Positions 7,092-12,547 of a DNA stretch of 12,547 nucleotides are shown piece after piece; within the stretch, counting starts at the first letter, position 1, and the number at the start of each line of letters is the position of its first letter. The notes below the pieces were generated by a model, which was not told where the DNA came from, did no database searches, and was given only the letters and a program-made list of their open reading frames with translations. Source of the DNA: Candidatus Pelagibacter sp. GTDB lineage: Bacteria; Pseudomonadota; Alphaproteobacteria; Pelagibacterales; Pelagibacteraceae. The position numbers were made by a program, and so were the translations under genes. The DNA is taken from positions 1 through 12,547 of the forward strand of contig JAOOKL010000017.1 in assembly GCA_028408025.1 (NCBI GenBank), written 5' to 3'.

Positions 7092-8199
7092 TTTTAAATT
7101 TGATAACTATTGGAGAAATATTGATAAAAATATTCTTTTTGGTTTTATTATTTTATTTTTTTTAGGTCTTTTTTTTTCTTTTTCGTCCACATCTTCTTTA
7201 GCCGGCGAAAGATTAAATAAGACTTTTTATTTTTTTTTCACAAAACATCTTATTTTTACAATTTTTTCTATTACTATAATGTTTTTAATTTCAGCCATTG
7301 AGACCTCTCTTTTAAAAAGATTAGTAATTCCACTTTTTATAATATCTTTTTTGCTATTATTATTAGTGCCTATTATTGGTGTAGAAGTAAAAGGTGCTAG
7401 AAGATGGTTAAATTTATATTTTTTAAGAATACAACCAATTGAACTTTTAAAACCTTTTTTCATCTTAGCTTCAGTAAAAATATTGACTTTAGAAAAGTTT
7501 AAAAATTCTCAAATAAAATATTTATTAAGCTTTTTGCTTTTAGCTTCAGTTATAATCTTATTAATTGATCAGCCAGACTTAGGTCAATCAATCTTGTTGA
7601 TGGGAAGCTGGATTGCAACAGTTTTCATTGCTGGAGTAAGTTTGATGTACATTCTAAGTTTTTTTTTCATATTCGCTTTTATTTTAGGAAGTTTGTTATT
7701 TTTTATGCCAGAAAAATTTGGTTATATTATTAATCGTTTAATTACTTTTGTAGATCCAAGTAAAGGCGACAGCTTTCAGTCCACTAAAGCTTTAGATGCA
7801 ATTAAATTAGGCGGTCTCAAAGGACAAGGCATGGGAGAAGGCATATTAAAAGATAGCGTGCCTGAAGCTCACACCGATTATATAATTGCAGTAATTGCAG
7901 AGGAATTTGGTTCTATTGCATCAATCTTAATTATAACAATTTTTTTATATATTGCTTTTAGAATTATAAAAGTTTGTGTTTTAAAAAATGATGAATTTTT
8001 GAAAATTTCTTTATGCGGACTTGCCTCATTATTAATCTTTCAAACTTTTATTCATATCGGGGTAAATACGAGCTTATTACCAACTACTGGAATGACCTTA
8101 CCCTTTGTAAGCTACGGAGGATCTTCACTTCTAGGAAGTGCTATTTTGGCTGGAATAATTTTGAATTATACAAAAATTAAATTAGATATTTATGAGTAA
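7072..8199 (+). CDS. ftsW: Septal peptidoglycan polymerase (SEDS glycosyltransferase) FtsW
   Basis: This polytopic inner-membrane protein polymerises lipid II at the septum as the partner of FtsI. It has 375 residues and about ten membrane segments. Family motifs are GVEVKGARRWL (103-113), QPIELLKP (121-128), QPDLGQS (167-173), GLKGQGMGEG (248-257), PEAHTDYIIAVIAEEFG (264-280) with the catalytic aspartate D269, and LLPTTGMTLPFVSYGGSS (335-352). I chose the ATG at 7072 over the upstream ATG at 7000. The earlier start would overlap murD by 92 bases and add 24 polar residues that are only murD read in another frame; 7072 leaves a 20-base overlap. FtsW rather than RodA is inferred from its place between murD and murG. 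Confidence 0.95.
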   Translation: MLKNLFNFKFDNYWRNIDKNILFGFIILFFLGLFFSFSSTSSLAGERLNKTFYFFFTKHLIFTIFSITIMFLISAIETSLLKRLVIPLFIISFLLLLLVPIIGVEVKGARRWLNLYFLRIQPIELLKPFFILASVKILTLEKFKNSQIKYLLSFLLLASVIILLIDQPDLGQSILLMGSWIATVFIAGVSLMYILSFFFIFAFILGSLLFFMPEKFGYIINRLITFVDPSKGDSFQSTKALDAIKLGGLKGQGMGEGILKDSVPEAHTDYIIAVIAEEFGSIASILIITIFLYIAFRIIKVCVLKNDEFLKISLCGLASLLIFQTFIHIGVNTSLLPTTGMTLPFVSYGGSSLLGSAILAGIILNYTKIKLDIYE

Positions 8200-9283
8200 A
8201 AAAATCAATAAAGTCTTAATCGCAACTGGTGGAACAGGCGGTCATGTATTTCCTGCCTACGGATTAGCAAAACACCTTGTAGAAAAAAAAATTAATGTGG
8301 AAATTGTTTCAGATAAGCGAGGTTTTAAATTTTTAAAAGAATCTAAAGATATTAAAGTTTCTTTAATAAACACATCCAGTATTTATAATAAAAATTTCGT
8401 TAAAAAAATTTTCTCATTATTAATAATTGCAATTTCAATTATAAAATCTTTTATTTACTTAATTTGTAACAGACCTAATTTAGTTTTTGGTATGGGAGGT
8501 TACTCTTCTTTTCCAATATGTATTGTTGCAAAATTACTTAAAATTCCTTTTATAATTTATGAAAATAACCTACATATCGGAAAAGCAAATAAATTTTTAT
8601 TGCCTTTTGCAATTAAGTTGTTTGTGGCAAATAAAGAACTTACTGGAATTCAAAAAAATTATGAAAAAAAAATTTGTCAAACTGGTAACATAATAAGAGA
8701 GGAAATTTTAAGATTTAATAAAAATCTAGATAACCTAGAAAATGATAAAAAAATTAAGATCCTTATTTTGGGTGGAAGTCAAGCTGCAAAAATTTTTGCA
8801 GAAAAACTCCCAAAAATTTTGGAGAAATGTTGTAAAGACGGTGTACCTTTAAAGGTTTTTCAACAATGTTTACCCGAACAAAATCATTACTTATTAGATT
8901 TATATAATAAGATTAACTTAGACTGTGAGATATTTAATTTTAGTGATGATATTGTTGATTATTTTTCTAAAGTAAATCTCGCTATAACTCGTGCAGGGTC
9001 ATCAATGTTGGCAGAACTAATTAACGTAAATATTCCTTTTATCTCAGTTCCTCTTCCTTCTTCAGCAGATAATCATCAATTAAAAAATGCTATTTATTAC
9101 GAAAAAAATCAGTATAGCTATCTAATAGAGGAAAAAAATTTGGATGAAAAATTATTTAAATTAATTAAAGAAATACACAAAAATAGATCGTTACTTACTC
9201 AAATGATGGCTAAACAAAAACTACATTCTGATAAGAAAGTGTACAAAATTATTGACGAAGAAATAGGTAAGATTATTAAATGA
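8192..9283 (+). CDS. murG: Lipid II synthase MurG (UDP-GlcNAc transferase)
   Basis: This peripheral membrane glycosyltransferase of the GT-B fold adds GlcNAc to lipid I to form lipid II on the cytoplasmic face. It has 363 residues, the usual length. Visible motifs are the first glycine loop GGTGGHVFPA (13-22), GMGGYSSFP (100-108), ENNLHIGKANK (124-134), the third glycine loop GGSQAA (194-199), RAGSSMLAEL (267-276) with the sugar-nucleotide glutamate, and SADNHQLKNA (291-300). The third loop usually reads GGSQGA, so A198 is a mild departure. A hydrophobic patch around 73-92 fits membrane association. The gene overlaps ftsW by eight bases and its TGA stop overlaps the murC ATG by four, so translation is probably coupled on both sides. 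No Shine-Dalgarno site is obvious. Confidence 0.97.
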   Translation: MSKKINKVLIATGGTGGHVFPAYGLAKHLVEKKINVEIVSDKRGFKFLKESKDIKVSLINTSSIYNKNFVKKIFSLLIIAISIIKSFIYLICNRPNLVFGMGGYSSFPICIVAKLLKIPFIIYENNLHIGKANKFLLPFAIKLFVANKELTGIQKNYEKKICQTGNIIREEILRFNKNLDNLENDKKIKILILGGSQAAKIFAEKLPKILEKCCKDGVPLKVFQQCLPEQNHYLLDLYNKINLDCEIFNFSDDIVDYFSKVNLAITRAGSSMLAELINVNIPFISVPLPSSADNHQLKNAIYYEKNQYSYLIEEKNLDEKLFKLIKEIHKNRSLLTQMMAKQKLHSDKKVYKIIDEEIGKIIK

Positions 9284-10677
9284 AAAGTATTAATTTAGGG
9301 CAGAAAGAAATAATTCATTTCATTGGTATCGGAGGGATCGGCATGAGTGGGTTAGCCCAAGTTATGAGAACAATGGGATTTAAAATTCAAGGAAGTGATC
9401 AGAATAGAAACAAGAGTATATCTAATTGCAAAAAATCTGGTATCAAAATTTTTATAGGACACTCAAAAAAAAATGTTAAAAATGCCACCATTATTGTTAA
9501 ATCTTCTGCAATCAAATCAAACAATAAAGAAATTATAGAAGCAAAAAATAAAAGAATTCCAATTTACTCTAGAGCAGAAGTTTTGGCTGATGTTGTTTCT
9601 CTAAAAAAAAATATTATTATAACAGGATCTCACGGCAAAACTACAACTACATCATTAGTAGCAAAAATCTTATCTGATCAAAATTTAGATCCAACTATAA
9701 TTAATGGAGGTGTAATTAATTCTCTTAAAAATAATGCGAAATTAGGCAACGGGGAATGGTCTATTTTGGAGGCAGATGAGTCTGATGGAAGTTTTTTGAA
9801 ATTGCCCATTAACTATTCAATAGTAACAAATATAGATGTTGAACATATGGATTACTATAAAAATTATAAGAATCTTGAAAAAGCTTTTATACAATTTATT
9901 AACAAAACGCCTCCAATTGGTAAATGTTTTGTATGTGTTGATAATAAAAATATTCAAAGTATTTTAAAAAAAACAAAAAATAAAAATATACTTACTTACG
10001 GTTTTAACAAGAACGCTAATTATAGAATCAGTAATGTGAAATATAAAATTTCCTATTCAATTTTTGATTTACATTATAAAGACTTCAAAAATAACATGAG
10101 GGTTATAAAGAATATTTATTTAAAACTTTTAGGAGAACATAATGTTCTAAATGCTTCCGCCTCTATCGCATTGTGTTTAAATCTTGGAGCGAATATCAAT
10201 ATAATTAAAAAGTCTTTAAAAAATTTTTCCGGAGTGCAAAGAAGGATGACAAAAGTTTTTAGCAAAAATAAAAATGAATTTTATGATGATTATGCACATC
10301 ATCCCACAGAAATCTCCTCTATTTTGAAAGGAGTAAAAAAAGTTTATAAGAATAGAAAAATAATTACGCTTTTTGAGCCTCATCGTTATTCAAGAGTAAT
10401 GTCTTTAAAAAATGCTTTTTCAAAATCCTTTATAGAGTCCGATCTTGTTTTGATGTGTCCTCTTTATCCTGCAGGAGAAAAAAACAAATTAAATTTTAAT
10501 AGAGAAAACTTTGCTAAGTTAATTTCTCGAAATTCAAAGACTCAAGTTATACTTGTGAAAAGCCAGAGTGAGATATTAAATTATTTTAAAAAAAACCTAC
10601 TTGATAACGAAATAATTATAGGAATGGGCGCTGGGTCTATTTCTAAATGGATTAGAGATTTGAAATATAGTTTATAA
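9280..10677 (+). CDS. murC: UDP-N-acetylmuramate--L-alanine ligase MurC
   Basis: This is the first Mur ligase of the pathway; it joins L-Ala to UDP-MurNAc with ATP in the cytoplasm. Its 465 residues match the family. The N-terminal UDP-binding loop is GIGGIGMSGLA (16-26). The ATP loop is GSHGKTTTT (116-124), followed by EADESDGSF (164-172) and TNIDVEHMDYY (183-193). The C-terminal domain has DDYAHHPTEI (336-345), FEPHRYSR (365-372) and LYPAGE (395-400). The HGKTT form of the loop and the DYAHHP box separate MurC from MurD, MurE and MurF. The start is fixed by the ATGA overlap with the murG stop; a weak AGGT sits about eleven bases upstream. murB follows after five bases. Confidence 0.98.
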   Translation: MKSINLGQKEIIHFIGIGGIGMSGLAQVMRTMGFKIQGSDQNRNKSISNCKKSGIKIFIGHSKKNVKNATIIVKSSAIKSNNKEIIEAKNKRIPIYSRAEVLADVVSLKKNIIITGSHGKTTTTSLVAKILSDQNLDPTIINGGVINSLKNNAKLGNGEWSILEADESDGSFLKLPINYSIVTNIDVEHMDYYKNYKNLEKAFIQFINKTPPIGKCFVCVDNKNIQSILKKTKNKNILTYGFNKNANYRISNVKYKISYSIFDLHYKDFKNNMRVIKNIYLKLLGEHNVLNASASIALCLNLGANINIIKKSLKNFSGVQRRMTKVFSKNKNEFYDDYAHHPTEISSILKGVKKVYKNRKIITLFEPHRYSRVMSLKNAFSKSFIESDLVLMCPLYPAGEKNKLNFNRENFAKLISRNSKTQVILVKSQSEILNYFKKNLLDNEIIIGMGAGSISKWIRDLKYSL

Positions 10678-10682
10678 ATATT

Positions 10683-11585
10683 ATGGAGAGCAAACAATTA
10701 AAAGAGCAATTTGGAAAAAATTTGATAATAAATGAAAATTTATCAAAATATAACTGGTTTAATCTAGGGGGTCCAGCAGATATATTTTTCCGTCCTGAAA
10801 ATAAAGATCAACTTATAGATTTTTTAAAAAAGATAAAAAAATTTGATTTAACAATTAATGTTATTGGAGCTGGATCAAATACTTTAATAAGAGATTCAGG
10901 TATCAAAGGTGTAGTTATTAAACTGAGTTCCAAGTTTTCTCAAATCAAATTAATTTCAGAAAATATTATAGAAGTTGGTGCAGCCGCACTTGATAGAAAC
11001 GTTTCTGACTTCGCAAAAGAGAACAGTCTTGGTGGTATGGAGTTTCTATCTTGCATTCCTGGCTCAGTAGGTGGAGCAATTATAATGAATAGTGGATGTT
11101 ATGGATCTGAAATATCACAAATTTTATCTTCAATTAAAATTCTTGATCGAAATGGAGTAGAGAAAGAGCTCACAAGAGATAAGATTGATTTTTTTTATAG
11201 AGGAAGCAATATTCCGGAAGAATACTTAATATTGTCGGCAAAACTAAAAGGAATTTTATCCTCTAAAGAATTAATTAAAAAAAAACAAGAAGAATTTATA
11301 AAAAGAAAAAAGATATCTCAACCAAGTAGAATTAAAACTGGGGGCAGTACGTTTAAAAACCACAAAGAAAAAAAGGCTTGGAAATTAATAAAAGAGTCAG
11401 GATGTGATAAATTTTCAATTGGCGATGCTAAGATATCAGAAAAACATAGTAATTTTTTCATAAATAACGGAAAAGCAAAAACTTCAGATGTTGAACAATT
11501 GATTAACAAAGTAAAAAGGGAAGTTTATAAAAAAACTGGAATTAATCTTGAACTAGAAATTAAAATTATTGGAGATGAAAAATAA
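10683..11585 (+). CDS. murB: UDP-N-acetylenolpyruvoylglucosamine reductase MurB
   Basis: This FAD enzyme uses NADPH to reduce UDP-GlcNAc-enolpyruvate to UDP-MurNAc, the substrate of MurC. The 300 residues fit the shorter MurB type common in alphaproteobacteria rather than the longer E. coli form. Motifs are NWFNLGGPADIF (24-35), the flavin-binding IGAGSNTLI (61-69), IPGSVGGAIIMNSGCYG (125-141), YRGS (172-175) with the substrate arginine, GGSTFKN (220-226) with the proton-donor serine S222, HSNFFIN (255-261), and the C-terminal catalytic glutamate in LELEIKIIG (probably E292). This is the intact copy; codons 89-300 recur inverted at the left end of the window. The last bases overlap ddl by 11. 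Confidence 0.97.
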   Translation: MESKQLKEQFGKNLIINENLSKYNWFNLGGPADIFFRPENKDQLIDFLKKIKKFDLTINVIGAGSNTLIRDSGIKGVVIKLSSKFSQIKLISENIIEVGAAALDRNVSDFAKENSLGGMEFLSCIPGSVGGAIIMNSGCYGSEISQILSSIKILDRNGVEKELTRDKIDFFYRGSNIPEEYLILSAKLKGILSSKELIKKKQEEFIKRKKISQPSRIKTGGSTFKNHKEKKAWKLIKESGCDKFSIGDAKISEKHSNFFINNGKAKTSDVEQLINKVKREVYKKTGINLELEIKIIGDEK

Positions 11586-12504
11586 AAAAGTTTTAGTTGT
11601 TCTTGGCGGAAACTCCGGAGAGAGAAAAGTAAGCCTAGAAAGCGGAAGAGCCTGTGTAAAAGCTTTAAAAAAAAATGGATATAAAGTATCCACTTTTGAT
11701 CCAAAAAAAAAATCATTAAACTTAATTGATAAAAATAAAGTTGATATAATTTTTAATGCTTTACATGGGAAAGGAGGAGAAGATGGAATAGCACAAAGTT
11801 ATTTTGAATACTTACGTATCCCTTACACACATTCTGGAATAATCAGTTCTTACAATGCAATGAATAAAGTTATTTCAAAGGAAATATTTAAAAAAAACAA
11901 AATTAATTCTCCTAGATATTTTGTAATTAAAAAGGAAAATTATAAAAGCAATAAATTAGCTTCACTTTTGAAAAAAAAAGGCATCAAATTTCCAATGGTT
12001 GTTAAACCAATAAACGAGGGATCTAGTCTTGGAGTGAATATTTGTAAAAATAGTATTCTTTTAAAAAAAAAAGTACAGTACCTTTTTAAACGATATTCAG
12101 AATTAATTTTTGAACCTTTTATTGGAGGTCAAGAAATTCAGGTTGCTGTTATTAATGGCTCTCCTTTAGGAGCCATAGAACTCAAACCAAAAAGAGAGTT
12201 CTACGACTATAAAGCAAAATACTCAAAATCTGCAAAAACGATACATATTATGCCAGCAAAATTAAAAAGATTAAAATACAAGCAAGCCATGCAAATAGCG
12301 ACCAAAGCCCACAATGTCTTAGGATGTAAAGGAATAACTAGATCAGATTTTAAGTTTTTTAAAAATAAATTCTATTTATTGGAAATTAATACACAACCGG
12401 GAATGACTAGTTTATCCTTAGTGCCTGAAATTGCAAAATTTAAAGGAATATCTTTTGAAAAATTAGTTTTAAAGATATTACTAAATGCTGGCCTGAATAG
12501 ATGA
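11575..12504 (+). CDS. ddl: D-alanine--D-alanine ligase Ddl
   Basis: This ATP-grasp ligase makes the D-Ala-D-Ala dipeptide that MurF adds to the precursor. With 309 residues it has the E. coli DdlB length. Motifs are LGGNSGERKVSLESG (10-24, with the catalytic glutamate), NALHGKGGEDG (61-71), KPINEGSSLGV (144-154, with S150), EFYDYKAKY (208-216, with Y216), ITRSDF (254-259) and LEINTQPGMTSLSLVPE (269-285). The Glu/Ser/Tyr set matches D-Ala-D-Ala enzymes, not the D-lactate type of vancomycin resistance. I chose the ATG at 11575, which gives an N-terminus aligning with DdlB. A TTG two codons earlier at 11569 is possible, but then GGAG, which lies right before the ATG, would be coding. The TGA stop overlaps the next ATG by four bases. 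An identical copy lies inverted at 44-973. Confidence 0.97.
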   Translation: MKNKKVLVVLGGNSGERKVSLESGRACVKALKKNGYKVSTFDPKKKSLNLIDKNKVDIIFNALHGKGGEDGIAQSYFEYLRIPYTHSGIISSYNAMNKVISKEIFKKNKINSPRYFVIKKENYKSNKLASLLKKKGIKFPMVVKPINEGSSLGVNICKNSILLKKKVQYLFKRYSELIFEPFIGGQEIQVAVINGSPLGAIELKPKREFYDYKAKYSKSAKTIHIMPAKLKRLKYKQAMQIATKAHNVLGCKGITRSDFKFFKNKFYLLEINTQPGMTSLSLVPEIAKFKGISFEKLVLKILLNAGLNR

Positions 12505-12547
12505 AAAAATCGTTTATAGGTTTTTGTTTACTTTTTATTCTAGTTAC
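12501..12547 (+). CDS. ftsQ: Probable cell division protein FtsQ, N-terminal fragment
   Basis: An ATG overlapping the ddl stop (ATGA) opens a frame of 15 full codons before the window ends. The peptide is MKKSFIGFCLLFILV: a short positive start followed by a hydrophobic stretch, compatible with the single membrane anchor of FtsQ or with a signal peptide. FtsQ is the gene expected after ddl in alphaproteobacterial dcw clusters and is a scaffold of the divisome. Too little sequence is present to identify it by motif, so the name rests on position alone. Confidence 0.55.
   Translation, partial: MKKSFIGFCLLFILV

Larger units (their letters stand above)
10947..12547 (+). repeat. Right arm of the 1.6 kb perfect terminal inverted duplication
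   Basis: This is the native-looking copy: it runs in frame with complete murB and ddl and sits where these genes belong in the dcw cluster, between murC and ftsQ. Its inner boundary at 10947 falls inside murB, at the first base of codon 89, with no sequence feature marking it. Its outer boundary is the end of the window. Because this arm has an intact left flank in the expected gene order and the other arm does not, I infer that this is the authentic locus and the left arm is derived from it. Confidence 0.97.

Noticed and set aside
5822..7463. Minus-strand open frames in murD and ftsW with hydrophobic runs resembling membrane proteins
   Set aside because: The hydrophobic runs are the antisense of poly-lysine stretches; they lie wholly inside well-supported forward genes.
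11569..11574. TTG start adding two residues to Ddl (and its mirror at 974-979)
   Set aside because: The ATG two codons later aligns better with the usual Ddl N-terminus, and there is no ribosome site upstream of the TTG. It cannot be fully excluded.
12155..12176. Hairpin ATGGCTC/GAGCCAT with an eight-base loop, like a terminator stem
   Set aside because: It lies in the middle of conserved ddl coding sequence and has no following T run. It is explained by the codons for a conserved stretch of the protein.
1..12547. Terminal inverted repeats as ends of a transposon, linear plasmid or phage genome
   Set aside because: The repeats consist of housekeeping genes cut mid-gene, with no transposase, integrase, replication gene or terminal motif anywhere in the window. 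The interior is an ordinary dcw cluster.
1..12547. CRISPR arrays, tRNA or rRNA genes, riboswitches, internal promoters
   Set aside because: No spaced direct repeats or structured RNA signatures were seen, and there is no gap longer than five bases between the forward genes in which a promoter or leader could sit outside coding sequence.

Overview
This is a very AT-rich, tightly packed piece of the division and cell wall (dcw) gene cluster. The forward-strand order is ftsI (3' end) - murE/murF - mraY - murD - ftsW - murG - murC - murB - ddl - ftsQ (first codons). Placement of murB between murC and ddl, just before ftsQ, is the usual alphaproteobacterial arrangement. Together with the extreme A+T bias, lysine/isoleucine/asparagine-rich proteins and almost no intergenic DNA, this suggests a streamlined alphaproteobacterium of the SAR11/Pelagibacterales type. 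That assignment is an inference from order and composition, not from a marker gene. TGA is used as a stop (murG, ddl), so the standard bacterial code applies.

Layout: bases 1-1601 are the exact reverse complement of bases 10947-12547. They hold a second, inverted copy of the start of ftsQ, all of ddl and codons 89-300 of murB. At about 1601/1602 this copy is joined abruptly to the C-terminal part of ftsI, which lies some 9 kb upstream of murB in the native order. From there the cluster reads forward without interruption to the right end. The inverted segment breaks both murB (left copy) and ftsI, and its outer end falls on the same ftsQ base as the right end of the window. It looks like an amplification or assembly chimera rather than a real genomic structure.

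Function: the gene set covers most of peptidoglycan precursor synthesis. MurB makes UDP-MurNAc. MurC, MurD, MurE and MurF add L-Ala, D-Glu, a diamino acid (meso-DAP, judged from a DNPR motif) and D-Ala-D-Ala, the last made by Ddl. MraY and MurG build lipid I and lipid II at the membrane. FtsW with FtsI (PBP3) polymerises and cross-links septal wall, and FtsQ is a divisome scaffold. The genes overlap or are separated by at most 5 bases, so they are almost certainly co-transcribed and translationally coupled. No internal promoter or terminator is visible.

The most interesting real biological point is that murE and murF form one 923-codon frame. The join is a lysine-rich linker that contains a run of ten A's, and changing that run by one base in either direction would split the gene into ordinary murE and murF. 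I found no CRISPR array, tRNA/rRNA, mobile element or unknown gene; apart from the duplication this is a conserved housekeeping region.
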